Positions 21,521-33,396 of a stretch of 64,000 bases of DNA are shown piece by piece. The first letter of the stretch is position 1, and the number at the start of each line of letters is the position of its first letter. The translations under genes were made by a program, and so were the position numbers. The notes under the pieces were generated by a model. That model saw only the letters and a program-made list of their open reading frames with translations, was not told the DNA's origin and ran no database searches. Source of the DNA: Taxillus chinensis (taxonomy: Eukaryota; Streptophyta; Magnoliopsida; Santalales; Loranthaceae); assembly GCA_023512835.1 (NCBI GenBank), contig CM042088.1, forward strand, positions 13,446,078-13,510,077. Reading direction: 5' to 3'.

Positions 21521-23326
21521 TGTAATGACTCGTGTTTTGAGATGTGAGGAGTTAGTCATAGTTTTGCCTTTTGGGGTGGCAATTGTTGGGTTTTAGGGAG
21601 TTTTCTTCCCACACACATTAGCTAGAACACCTTGTATTATGATGAGCAAGCAAGAAGCAAGATTTGAGCTCAAGATGGAGCATTTAGAGGTTGCACATGA
21701 CAATGGCATTGTCACGTGCATTATCACGTGCAAGGAGATTATTGCATGCCTGCCTTCTACATGATTCAAGGAAGCTTGGGGCAGAATTTCACATCATTTG
21801 GAGCTGCACGTGATATGGGGATATCACGTGTAATATGGCGTGCAACCATATTTTTGGACCATCACCTTGGTTTTGTTATTTTAATAATCTTTTCCCAAAG
21901 GGCCATGTTTGAATTGTGGGTATTTTGTTATGTGTGGATGCGAGAAGGTTGTAGCATGTTTTAATCAAAACTACGTCGTTTTGATGATGGGGTTTACTTA
22001 ATCCAAACTACGTCGTTTTGATGTTGTGGTGTCTATATAAGGAGGTGGAGACCTCTTGTGTTGGGGTTTTAGGGTTCATCCGCCGCAGCTGTCGCAGAGA
22101 GAGAGAGAGAGGGGAGATTGGGAGAGAGAGCTCCTGATCGTGGCTGCCGTGGTGGTTTCCGTGGTTGGATAGTGTTTGGCGTGGAAGCAAGAGCGTGAAG
22201 GATCCTTTTGAGGTAGGGGTTCTGTCTCTTCTAGTACCCATTCCGGGTTTAGGCCCTATGGTGGATGATTGGTAGAGTGTTGTCGTTGTTGTTATAATAT
22301 ATATATATATGTGTAAATCCATATAGGTGTGATCTCCTATATGGATGTTGGCCTTCAATGGCATGTTTCATTTGATTCTGACGTTGAGTTCGGGGTATGG
22401 GAACTCTCGGGGTTCATTGCGGGGCAGTGGGCCTTAGAGGCCGTTGGGATGTCTGTGGTTTATTAGGCATCATTCCGTTGTAGGATCACGTGGGAAACCT
22501 TGGGGTTCTCGGGGGGGAGGGGGGAAATAGACTTGATATAATGATTGTTGATCCAGATGCATGCTATATGTTTGATTATATGCCTATGTGGCTGAGATGC
22601 ATGCTATGTGTTTGATTATATGCATGTGTGGCTGAGATGCATGCTATGTGTTTGATTGTATGCATGTGTGGCTAAGATTGGAGCCTGTGTGGCTGGAGCC
22701 TTCGAGGCTGGTTATGGAGCCCGGTGGCCGTCGAAACCCGTGGCTGGTTATGGTGCCCGGTGGCTGTGGAAGCCCGTGGCTGGTTATGGAGCCTGTGTGG
22801 CTGTGGCAATGGTTGTACCTGTTGATGTGGCTTGTTTGTGTAAAAAATGTTGATTATGGCCTGTCTGTATAGTATTACCATGACACTGCACTCGTGTACG
22901 TCAACATGTTGATGTTAGGAGCATGGGATGTGTTAGGGAGATATGATCTCTACTGAGCTGTGGTTGCTCACCCCTCCCATTGTGTTTTGTTTATTTTTCA
23001 GGAACCTACTGGCGTTAGGTGGGAACACTAAGGTGGAAGACAGTTCTGCTTTATTGCTTTGTTTAATATTATTTTGTGGTTATTTTTGTGGGACCTTTGT
23101 AACCCTAGTGGGGAGATATTGTAAGGGGAAATTTAATTGTAATAAAGGCATGTTTGGTTTGTAAACACCTATCGTTTAGTTTGAAATTGATTATTATGTT
23201 TTAATTTGAATAAAGATATATGGTTTGGTCTTTCCGAATATCTATAGTGGGAGTTTGAGCCCTGTGTAGAGTTATTTTATCCCAACACCTTTCGCATCGG
23301 GTGGGTAAAGGGGAGTGACGTACCGG
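21521..23326 (+). mobile_element. Gypsy A 3' LTR, 3' terminus lost
   Basis: It starts TGTAATGACTCG after the polypurine tract. It contains the paired CACGTGATAT/ATATCACGTG palindrome (21807-21830), ACGT-core dyads, TATATAA at 22034-22040, a GA tract, the candidate intron 22213-23001, tandem GGCTGTGGAAGCCCG repeats and an AATAAAG signal near 23143. It stops at GACGTACCGG; the terminal GGTTGGAAATTCGGGGCGTGACA-type end is missing and replaced by a rearranged junction. Confidence 0.85.
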
Positions 23327-23626
23327 GTGGGTAAAGACAGTTTTACGACCCTTGAGTTACAGTTTCATTTGTTTGCCAGTCTTTATAGCATCGACTCTTC
23401 GACCTTCAACCTACGAGTCTACAAGTCTTGTTTTCTTAATAGTGTTCGAAGGCTTTGACTCTACAACTTTCAACCTACGAGTCTACGAGTCCTATTTTCA
23501 TTTGTGGCTGGTAGTAGCATGTGTACCTGAAGAGGTAACAGTGAAGCCTCGAGACATACATCTTCGAGGCTGTGTGTCACGCCCCCGAATTTCCGACTTC
23601 GCACCGGGTGGGTAAAGACAGTTTTA
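23322..23626. repeat. Rearranged junction with a 24-bp direct repeat
   Basis: An identical 24-bp string (beginning ACCGGGTGGGTAAAGACAG) occurs at 23322-23345 and 23603-23626. Between them lies a piece of S2-type LTR (CGACTCTTCGACCTTC, CCTACGAGTCTAC) in reverse-element orientation, then TGTCACGCCCCCGAATTTCC, a reversed gypsy LTR end of about 22 bp. Confidence 0.75.
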
Positions 23627-24000
23627 AAAACTATCTTAATTAATATGAAAAGAAGACAATTTTTCTTTAGTGTCTTATTTTAGCAATCTTTTAAGTCATT
23701 TATATTTTACTGTCTTTAATCACTGCACTTATAAAGACGAACAAATAAAAACATATTCTTATCTTACAAATAAAAACCAATGTTCTTCCTCGTATTTTGG
23801 GCGCCATTTTAAAAAAAATTTCCCGCTTTCCTTTCATTTTGGTCTCCATAGTCTATATCATAAACAAAACTAATTAAACAAAGCACCAATTATATTTCGT
23901 CTCCAGCCTACCCTAAACAAAACCTAAGGAAACAAACCACCTGCTTTGGCAACGGCATAAGCGACGCCGCACGTTTGGGTTCGCTCCACGATTCACCTCA

Positions 24001-24140
24001 CATTGGATGAGGATCCTCAATTGCTACCTCAACTACACTGGCATCGTCGCCGAGGACCCCGTCTAGCTCCTCACACCAACATCTTCTTCCTCAGCGATGC
24101 CAACGTCGTCTTTCGAACTGTCAATGGCGTCGTACCCGAG
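24001..24140 (+). pseudogene. Exon-like fragment, unknown origin
   Basis: A C-rich, gene-like stretch in AT-rich surroundings (AATTGCTACCTCAACTACAC...GTCAATGGCGTCGTACCCGAG). Two frames give protein-like stretches, NCYLNYTGIVAEDP and FFLSDANVVFRTVNGVVPES, related by a frameshift. I do not recognise the family. It could be a host-gene fragment carried by the surrounding element or chance. Confidence 0.3.
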
Positions 24141-25169
24141 TCAAAGTTGAAACAACCTATTCTTCTAGTTAGGGTTCTCTCTCTATTTGATTTATGATAG
24201 CATATGCATATATTTTGGTTCAATTATTTTGAAAACTAGACGGTTGGATCTGTATGTCTCTGGAAAACCTCGACCGACAGCTAGAGTTCTTCACATGGGT
24301 TCATTTCCTATTTAGATTTTGAAATATTAAATATGTAGTAGATGTTAAATTCTAATCTTGGACAAAACCAATAACAGGTCTCTCCCAAGCGTGGAACTGC
24401 ATTATTTTCTAACTTTGTACCAGTGATGATTCTAGTGTATCAACGGCTGTGCTTTGAAATATCCAAAATTGTGTCTAGTGAATGAATATTTTTTAATCTT
24501 GTTATTTCTTTATATTGTAATTGCATATAGTTTGAATGAACAAGTTATTATTGTGCTTTGTGTGTTTGGGTTTTTTGTCATTTGTTTTCTTATTTGTTTT
24601 TTTACAAGTTTGTTCGTTTGTTATATGCAAATATCTGCTCTATTATTTATGTTTCTTTTTCAAATTGTTAGCAGCCTTGATTTAGAACAATGGTGATAGT
24701 TAGTGTGCTGAATGATGCCCTGAAGCATTGCTAGATTATGATCGGTTCATCTTATAAAGTGATAAACAAGTTTCTCATGGTGATATAAATGTATTAAACA
24801 TGTTTGATCGGCTTCATTGTCAATATTTTTAACTGAAATTTTGTGGTAAGCTGAGTAACTGCTTTGATTTATACCAACGGCATTTGAGCTTTGTCTGCTT
24901 GACATAAGCCCCTTTGTTTTTTGTTTTCTTATGCTTCTTTTAAAAAATTATTTATCTTCTACATAGGTTTATTTAATTGTTTTGTCCAGTGCCTGGCTGT
25001 TATTCAATGATTATTAGTTCCAACTTGTTCTTTCATCTTTGTTATGAATGGCATTTATTCACCTAGAGAAGTGTCAACTTGGCATCAATTTATGTTAAAG
25101 TTTTATGATCCAAATATATTTCATTCTCATCGATTTCTGACATTCAACGATGTGTTTTGCTTGCTACAG

Positions 25170-25650
25170 GAAGATCCATCTGTTCAGGTGCTTTGCTGAT
25201 ACTGAGAATTTGTGGACGTTTCACTTGTGATTCTGAATTGCCCATTTTTCATGCGTTCATCTTGATGTTTTTCTATTCTTTCCCGGTCTTTGTCTTTGTT
25301 TTGCCTTTGTTTCTCTTGGGTAAAGACTTTAATAATATGCCATGTGTATCATATAACGGTTTCATTTGATTTGCAGGTGGGTGTGAAGTATGGGTGCCTA
25401 TTAGAAAACGTGATAACAGGGCTATTCATTCAGTCCCAAGTGCCAAGGATGGAGGGTCTATTTGTTTTAACCCAGAAAACTTTTCTAGGCATGGCTCTGA
25501 GAACACTGGCTTTGACTCTAATGCAACACAAGCGAGATGTTCAGTGGGCAATCTCCACATTCTGCTGTCGGAGTACAACCCTATTCTGTTTGGCCATGGA
25601 AGGATCAATCCCACACTTAGAATGGGATATTGTGTCTACTGCTTTTAGGT
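25170..25650 (+). pseudogene. Exon-like fragments with splice-like borders, unknown origin
   Basis: A TGCTACAG/GAAGATCC acceptor-like site precedes a short exon-like piece ending CATCTGTTCAG/GTGCTT. A second acceptor (TTTGATTTGCAG) precedes 25378-25645. That frame reads VPIRKRDNRAIHSVPSAKDG and continues through NPENFSRHGSENTGFD and LLSEYNPILFGHGRINP without a stop for about 85 residues. I cannot name the protein. The layout suggests a genomic copy of an intron-containing gene. Confidence 0.35.
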
Positions 25651-25965
25651 TCCTACCAGCTTCCCAATACTCTACTACTTTGTCGTCCCTTCTCTGTTTC
25701 TCCTCAAAGGAATACCCTTGTTCCCACAGGCATGTCATATTACTTCACTTTCTCATTTTCTTTTAATTTTATTAATTGGTCAGAGCAAATAACGATTTAA
25801 TGATTAACAATAAAAATCCACAGTAGTTACTTATTTTTGATAATCACCAGTTGTTGGACAAGGCAACTGAATTCTAATATACATTGAAAGAACCCATGTA
25901 TCTCCTTTTTCATTTTTTTGGCTGTGCAAATGGCTTGAATATGACTCGTTTTTAAATTTTGGTTC

Positions 25966-26086
25966 AGATTTCAAGCCCGTGGATGCTGCCTTTCGCGTAT
26001 ATCATACTTTCAAAGATCACATGTACTTGTACACTCGAGAATATAATTTCAGAGATAAGCCATTTGTTTTGCGGAGGCAGATGGAT
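25966..26086 (+). pseudogene. Third exon-like fragment, unknown origin
   Basis: After a GGTTCAG acceptor-like site the frame reads DFKPVDAAFRVYHTFKDHMY and continues (LYTREYNFRDKPFVLRR) for about 40 residues before AT-rich sequence. Its base composition is more gene-like than its surroundings. Probably the same source gene as the preceding fragment; this is inference. Confidence 0.35.
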
Positions 26087-26572
26087 TTTTTTTCTTTTTT
26101 ATGTAAATACTTTTTTATGCAGAATTATGGTTGTAACTAGAACAAGTATTAATTTTCATTAAATGCATTTTAAATATTATTAAAATTGAACATGTATGTA
26201 TGGATATACTTAATTTTAATATATGATCATTTTATTTTGTAAGTTTTTATATATTGGGGAATGTTTAAATTGAATATGGTTTTTACGATAAAATAGCGAT
26301 TAAAATAAGATGTTTTTATTTCTTCAAAACCTATAATATATATATATATATGAAGATAGTATTTAAATTGAAGACGGTTTTTAATTGACTTTGAAGGTTT
26401 TTTTAAGATGGATTAAAATCGTCTTACTTTATAAATTGGTTAAGACAATCAAAAAACCGTCTTGATTTTGTATGAGTTAAAGAAGACGGCTTCAATAAAG
26501 ACGCTTTTAAAACCGTCTTCTTTAAAAGAAGAAGACAGTTTAAAACCGTCTTCTTTTAGCTTTTTTGTAGTA

Positions 26573-26912
26573 GTTAAACTTACACACTCGGAGATCGAAG
26601 GCTGAGAGTTATAGTTGAAGGGTCGTAGCCATACGGAGACTCAGTTTATGAGCATCTGCGAAAGATTAAGGAAGAAAAGCGAAGTCTAAGACTCGTAGAG
26701 TCGAAGATTTTCAAAGCCACTTAGTCAAATAAAGTAAACTGAGAGACCTGAAGGTCGTAGACCCGCAGAGCTAGGGTCGTAGACTCGTAGCTATAACAAC
26801 AAGTAGATTAGTCGGACTACAAAGAAGTCACTCTAAGCGCCATTCGAAGAGTCGCAGACTTGTAGAGTCGTAGACTCGCAGAGTCGTAGACGTCAGATAA
26901 TAGAGTGACACA
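26573..26912 (+). mobile_element. S2 5' LTR, first surviving part
   Basis: It matches the reverse complement of the S3 LTR around 49670-50040 (AAGTCTAAGACTCGTAGAGT, GTCGAAGATTTTC). The outer roughly 630 bp of the LTR, including its TG terminus, are missing, cut by the CACTA-like element or the rearrangement to its left. Confidence 0.75.
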
Positions 26913-28729
26913 TGTCACGCCCCGGATTTCCAACCCGAGGAAACCGGTACGTGACTCCCCTTTTACCCACACGGAGGGCAAAGGGGTTAGGATACAAACC
27001 AAGATTATAACATTTTAAACATCCACAACACATTCAAGAAAGTGTTCATAAAAGCAATCCAAACCAGTTTATTACAACAAAATCCTTTCCAGTCCCATCC
27101 CCACTGGGGTTACATCAATTCCCATAAAAAAAATAACATAAATGGAAGAGAGTAAAATAAATAAGGTCTTCCACCTTGGTGTATCCACCTAACGCCTGTA
27201 AGTCTCTGGAAAACAAGCAAACACAGTAGGAGGGGTGAGCAACCACAGCTCAGTAGGGATCAAGTCTCCCCAACCCTTCCCATGCTCCTAAAGGCTACAT
27301 GCATGTGCACAGGTGTAGTGACGTGACAGTATTAGGAAAAAGAAAATAAAACATTACACACAAGTGGGCGTAACCCCAGCCCCAGCCACACTGGCTAACA
27401 AACCACATCTCAAGAAAGTAATTTAACCGCCTCTTCAGGCCACTGATTTAACCGCCTCTCAGGCAAAGTAGTTTAACCGCCTCTTCAGGCCACTAGTTTA
27501 ACCGCCTCTCAGGCAAAGTAGTTTAACCGCCTCTTCAGGCCAGATACCACAGTCATGCACACAACACACACTACGGTCATTTAAGCATAAAACCAAACAC
27601 TTGGTGTGCACCCGTTCACAAGTGCACAAACCCAGCCATTCAGGCAATAGAACAAACACCCAGCATACATACATACACTAAACCACAAGTCCAGCCACAC
27701 AGACATATTACCAAACACGTAATGGGCATATACACACACCTATATTCACATAGGCATTTCATCGAATATATAGCATGTAACAACAGGGTCACACCAAAAT
27801 GCCACTGAAGGCCAACATCCATATAGGAGATCACACCTATATGGATTACATATATATATATAACAGATATAACCCATAATCTGCCCTAGAACCCTAGGAC
27901 AGAGGAGAATTTAGGAAGAACAGAACCCCTACCTTGTATGTTCTCCTGCTCCCGCTTCCACGCAAGACTCCGACCACCCACGCAAGACGCTCCAGCAGCC
28001 ACCAGAAGCTCTCCTTCCCTCTCTCTCTCTCTCTGCGACGGCTGGTGGAGCAACAAACTCTAACCCTAAAATAGAGAGGCTTCTCCTCCTTATATAGACA
28101 ACACAACATCAAAACGACATAGTTTTGATTAAGTGAATCCCAGCATCAAAACGACGTAGTTTTGATTACACAAGTTATAACCTTTCCGCATCCATACACA
28201 CCAAAATACTCACTATTCCAACCTGGTCCTTTGGGAAAAGATGATTAGAATAACAAAACCAAGGCAACCATGCAAAAATATGCCTGCACGCCAATTTGCA
28301 CGCCAATTCCCCAATTGGCGTGCAGCTCCAAATGCACTCAAACTTCACCCCAAGCCTCCTTGCATCTAGTAGAGGTCTGAGAAGCAAAAATATGCTTGCA
28401 CGTGAAATGGTGAATTCACGTGCAGCTCCAAATGCTCTGAAATTTCTGTGGTTGATAGAGGACCTCATTCTAAGAAACTTTTGTTCTTGCACGCCAATTG
28501 TTTGAGGCCATCTACCCTATCAAAAGTGAGCTCCAAGATCAGCCAAAACAGCTTAAAACCGCCTGTATACGCATAGCATCTTCCTAGGGCATAAATGTAC
28601 GTTATCACTTGTCACATGCACCTCTCAAAAGTCTCCTCTTGGGCTCATCTCTTACCTCAAACTTGTGCACCAACATCCAAAGTGTTTGTGGTTAACTTCT
28701 TACACACAGGTTACACACGGGTCATTACA
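26913..28729 (-). mobile_element. Solo gypsy LTR F inserted in the S2 LTR
   Basis: 1,817 bp. Reverse strand begins TGTAATGACCCG and ends GGGGCGTGACA. Flanks are ACACA (26908-26912) and ACATA (28730-28734), a 5-bp target duplication with one difference. It contains palindrome 28297-28324 (12-bp arms), TATA near 28090-28096, candidate intron 27206-27932 and tandem GCCTCTTCAGGCCA/GCCTCTCAGGCAAAG repeats at 27425-27545. Confidence 0.88.
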
Positions 28730-29733
28730 ACATAAAAGACTAATCCAACCTGAACTCTAGTCTCGAAGACTCGAAGATATGAATCGTAGACTCGCAGAAA
28801 CACTGTAAAGCATGAAGCAAACTTTCACAACTTCCAACAGGTTCTAACTGAAATCTTCGAGTCACCGAACCTACGAGGCATCTACCTTGGAGGCAGACTT
28901 ACAACCCTAAGCATATTCACTTAGCGATATCTTCATCTAGGGTTTGTGCAGTAAGCCTACGCCGTCCCGAGCAGTTGAGCGGATTTAATGACACATTAAT
29001 TGCTGCCAACTACCCTCCACGGATGAATGGCCAAGATCGACTGCATGCCAAATATGTAGTATGGGCATCTGATTTGTAAATCAGAGCAGATCAACCCATC
29101 CCCTAACATTCCGCATTTTCTATGGCGGGAAGTCAGTCTGTCGGGATGGACAACACGGCGCACGAGCACTTTAACCTTAAAAATATATCTCTCACACACT
29201 TAACGACAAAATCAAGAGTTCAACCTCTCTCTCAAAAGAAGGAAACACACAAAACACAAGATAATGGTTCTGACATACTTTAAAGAAATAATCTTTTGCA
29301 AAACCAATGCAAGAATTCCAACACAAGAGAGAGAGACTCTGAGAGAAAAAGAGTGAGAAAAAACTTGGAAGTGTTGTGCGCCGCGTTGAACTAAGATCAA
29401 GATCAAAACTTTCGATCTAATATACTTTCTTGTTTATCCAAGATCCAGCACGATCATCGAGTCTTTTCTTCGTGTTGTTTCCCACAATCAAAACTGTCTC
29501 CGAGCATTCCTATTTTATCTGAGATCTGTTTAGCAAAGAACATTTACTCCAATCTCAGATTTGTCTGATAGTTAATTACGTCTCACATCACTCACATTAC
29601 TACTGTCATCTTCTCCATCAATACTTCCACATAGTCATCCATAGACAAATCCAAAACCAGCCAACAGTCTAGCTTCCGCGGGCGAAGAAAGTCTATTCAC
29701 CCCCCCCCCTCTACACTCACTTTGGGACCTACA
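28730..29733 (+). mobile_element. S2 5' LTR, remaining part to its 3' end
   Basis: It continues the S2 LTR after F and ends TTCACCCCCCCCCC...TTTGGGACCTACA at 29733, the mirror image of the S3 LTR edge at 48652. Contains R/U5-type sequence only, with no coding region. GAGAGAGAGAC near 29325 matches CTCTCTCTC in S3. Confidence 0.85.
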
Positions 29734-29735
29734 AT

Positions 29736-29747
29736 TGGTATCAGAGC
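29736..29747 (+). other. S2 primer binding site
   Basis: TGGTATCAGAGC, a perfect initiator-Met tRNA complement, two bases after the LTR end. Confidence 0.92.
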
Positions 29748-29775
29748 GGTTCTATAACTCCGTAGAGATCCCTAA

Positions 29776-31558
29776 ATGGGCAACATGGATTCCAGCAGTG
29801 CAGCTCCGGCTCCCGAGCAAGCTCCAGTTCCTATTGAGGAACTTGAAGCCAGACGTGCTCCAGAAGAAGGAGCGACTGGAGGCCAGGAGCAGGAAGAACC
29901 GAGTACCAGCAGCGACAAGAAAGAAAAAGAAGACTTCTACGACGTTCTGCCTGGCTCATCCTCCCAAGTACCTATGTGCACACCCGCGCGCTTTTCCAAA
30001 TGGAAAGCGAGAATGAGAGCACACCTAGACATGTTCGACACCTATCTCTGGGAAACAATAAAGAACGGACCTTTCACCCCAAAAAGTATGCAGAGAGGTC
30101 GGTTAATGATGAAGGACCCAGACAGTTGGTCTAAGGTGGAGTAGAGGAAAGTAAAACTTGGATTCAAGGCAAAAGCCATACTTTCCTCTGCGCTTGATGA
30201 TGACATGTTCACGGACGTGCAGGACCTAGAGACAACGAAGGAGGTATGGGACAAGCTATTTCTCATCTACGAGGGAGATGAGCAAATACAGGACAACAAG
30301 ATCTCCATGCTCAAGCGGGAGTATAAAGCCTTCAGATGTGAACCAAAGGAGTCATTAGAAAGTATCTATAAAGGGTTCACAGGTCTGATTCAACGGATGA
30401 AGACTTACAATGTTGAGATCTCTCAAAAGGACAAGAATGACAAGTTTTTGAGATCTCTACCCTTGAGACTTCTGATAAAAACAATAGCCATCCGTCAACT
30501 GAAGGAATGGAAAACCTATGCCTTGGAAGCATTATACGGGGACCTCAAGACGTTCGAAATGCAAAAGGAAGAACTTGAGGCATTTGAGAATCCTTCCAAG
30601 AAAAAGGAGAAGTCTGTTGCCTTTAAGGCCACTGCTGAACCAAGGGAACCATCTTGAGAAGAGGAAGAAGATGAAGCTGAAGAACTTGTTTCAGATAGTG
30701 CCTCAGATGAAGAAGTAGCATTTCTGATCAAGAAACTACTGAAGAGAAGGGGGAACTATAGGAGGAAAGCAAGGCAGTCACCCTCATCCTTCTCTAAGGG
30801 AAAGGATAAGGAGAAGTTGCAGTGTTATCACTGCAACAAGCCAGGCCACTTCGCTGCCGACTGTTATAAGATGAAGAGGGAGAAAAAGGAGGCAGCTGAG
30901 CAGAAGAACAAGACCAAAGGCTCCTCAAGTAGGAAGGATGACAAGAGGAAGAAGGTCTTGTCACTAACAAGTTCAATAGCGAAACTAAGGAGGAAGAAGA
31001 ATCTTCTGATGAAGACAAGAAAGAAAAGGGTCTTATCTGCTTCATGGCTGACAACTCACCTGCCCTCAAGGTAAGAACCTACGAACAGCTCTATATTGAA
31101 TATGAAGATACCTATAGAGCTCTAAAAGACATAGAGGAACAATTTCTCCCTATGAAAGTTGACAAAGAAAGATATTATTCTAAATTGGAACGACTTTCAT
31201 GTGAATATAGAGACTCTATAGATGATTGTGAAAGAATAAAGAGAAGATTAAGAGATGAAGTGAGTGAGATGAGAAGCACACACGATGATCTTTTGGATAA
31301 AGCTGGTCAACTAAAAATGGCTAATAAAGACATCGATAGGCTTGAAAAGGAACTAGCTGAAACCAAAGCAGAACTGGAAAAAGAAAGACAAATCAGTAAA
31401 AAGTGGCAAGATTCTGCTGAAATTACAGCTCACTTTAAGACCACTCTAGATGTTAAAGGCCTAGCGTTAGGTCTAGGTTTCTCTGAAGACCAAATAGCCA
31501 AGGCCCAGACTTACCCTGTGTAAACCAAGTGTCTTGTTGGCTTTGTTCCTGTTGGTGG
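29776..31558 (+). pseudogene. S2 gag, N-terminal and central part
   Basis: Copia gag from ATG 29776 (MGNMDSSSAAPAPEQAP), with SKWKARMRAHLDMFDTYLW and, after TAG 30142-30144, LETTKEVWDKLFLIYEGDEQ, RREYKAFRCEPKESLESIY-like and RSLPLRLLIKTIAIRQLKEW. The first zinc knuckle CYHCNKPGHFAADC is intact (30820-30861). It is followed by a Lys-rich region and a long coiled-coil (31044-31523, with many Glu/Lys/Leu heptads such as DIDRLEKELAETKAELEKER). A few stops and frameshifts break it. The frame is interrupted at 31558 by element E and resumes at 39803. Confidence 0.85.
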
Positions 31559-33396
31559 TGTCACGCCCCGAATTTTCAACCCGAGGAAACCGGTACGTGA
31601 CTCCCCTTTTACCCACACGGAGGGCAAAGGGGTTAGGATACAAACCCCGAATATAACATTTTAAACATCCACAACACATTCAAGAAAGTAATGTTCATTA
31701 AAGCAATCCACAATCCAAACCAGTCTTTATTACAATAGAATCCTCTTTTCAATCCATCCCCACTGGGGTTACATCAACTCCCACAAAATAACATAAATGA
31801 AAGACAATAAAGTAAATAAGGTCTTCCACCTTGGGGTCCCACCTAACGCCTGTATGTTCCTGAAAGAAAACACAACATAGAGGGAGGGGTGAGCAACCAC
31901 AGCTCAGTAGGGATCATGTCTCCCCAACCCATCCCATGCTCCTAACGTCTACATGAGGGTGTGTACAGGTGCAGTGTAGTGATAATAAGATACAAACAGG
32001 TTGTATTCCACAATCACACGGCACACACATATCCACAGTCATACAGGCTTAGCCATATAGGCTAACATATCCACAGCCACTCAGGCTTAGCCACACGGGC
32101 TAACATATCCACGGCCATATAGGCTTAGCCACACGGGCTAACAGTTCCAGTCCCGGGCTTCCACAGCCACCGGGTTCCACAAACACAGCATACAAGGTCA
32201 CACAGGTGTTAAACCAAACACGTAGCATACACACTTTCACAGGCATAATACCAAACACTTAGTTCGCACAGCCAATCAGGCATAAAATCAAACACTTGAC
32301 ATGCAGAGTCTCACAAGTATTTTACCAAACGCTTAACATGCATACATTCACAAACCCACAAACCCAGCCACACAGGCATATTATCAAACACGTACTAGGC
32401 ATATTCACACAGGCATATTCACATAGGCATTTTATCAAACACTTAATATGCACTCACCATCCAACACCAGAATACATCAAAAACCGCCATCGAAGGCCAA
32501 CATCCATATAGGAGATCACACGTATATGGATTACATATATATATATATAAACAGATATAATCCATAATGTACCCTAGAACCCTAGAACAGAGGAGGATTT
32601 AGGAAGGACAAAACCCCTACCTTGTATGTTCTCTTGCTCCCACTTCCACGCAAGACTCCGACCACCCACGCAAGACGCTCCGGCAGCCACCAGAAGCTCT
32701 CCTTCCCTCTCTCTCTCTCTCTCTCTCTCTCTGCGACGGCTGGTGGAACAACATACCCTAAAACCTAAAACAGAGGGCTCCTCATCCTTATATAGACCTC
32801 CCACTATCAAAATGACGTAGTTTTGATTAAGTGAAACCCAGCATCAAAACGACGTAGTTTTGATGGAACAAGCAAAAACCTTCCCGCATCCCTACACGCC
32901 AAAATATCCACAATTCCGACATGGTCCTTTGGGGAAAAATCATTAGAATGACAAAACCAAGGTAATCATGCAAAAACATGCTTGCATGCCAATTTGAACG
33001 CCAATTCCCCAATTGGCGTGCAGCTCCAAATGTACTCAAACTTTACCCCAAGCCTCCTTGCATCATGTAAAAGACATCCATGCAATAAAAACCTTGCACG
33101 CCAAATGGGTCCAATTCACTTGCACGTCCATTTGGCCTGAAACTTCTGTGGTAGATAGAAGACATCATTCTAAGAATCTTTTGGTCTGCACGCCAATTCA
33201 TCTGAGCCCATCTACTAGGTCAAAATCTAGAAAGCTCCTATTCAGAAGGCAAGACTAACTAACTCAAAACACGGGTCCTTACATCCAAGGTGTTTTAGCT
33301 AAAGTGTGTGGGAAGGAAACTCCCTAAAACCCAACAATTCCACTCACAAGGCATCTGTGGTTAACTTCGTACATACCACAAACACGGGTCATTACA
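31559..33396 (-). mobile_element. Gypsy E 3' LTR (chimeric start)
   Basis: 1,838 bp, reverse strand. It begins TGTAATGACCCGTG at 33396 and ends GGGGCGTGACA at 31559. A 5-bp target duplication GGTGG (31554-31558 and 39803-39807) defines the element. Its first 113 bp are A/F-type, followed by a second LTR-like start TGTAAGGACCCGTG of C type. Contains palindrome arms ACGCCAATT/AATTGGCGT (32998-33019), TATA near 32788-32794 and a (CT)n tract. Confidence 0.9.

Larger units (their letters stand above)
23614..26572. mobile_element. Non-autonomous CACTA-like DNA transposon (candidate)
   Basis: The right end (26400-26572) has repeated AAGACGG/CCGTCTT motifs and terminates TTTTTTGTAGTA. Its reverse complement, TACTACAAAAAA, differs by one base from the plant CACTA-type CACTACAAAAAA terminus. 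The left end has AAGACAGTTTTAAAAACT, matching the right subterminal AAGACGGTTTTAAA in inverted orientation, but the outermost left bases are missing. The roughly 3-kb interior is AT-rich, unlike the flanking LTR DNA, and has no transposase motif that I recognise. It holds the exon-like fragments listed next. Confidence 0.5.

Noticed and set aside
28296..28505. Short open frames around the LTR palindrome
   Set aside because: They recur only because the palindrome region is copied in each LTR and show no protein similarity.
29734..29750. tRNA genes at the TGGTATCAGAGC sites
   Set aside because: Only the 12-base primer-site complement is present next to an LTR end; no cloverleaf arms surround it.
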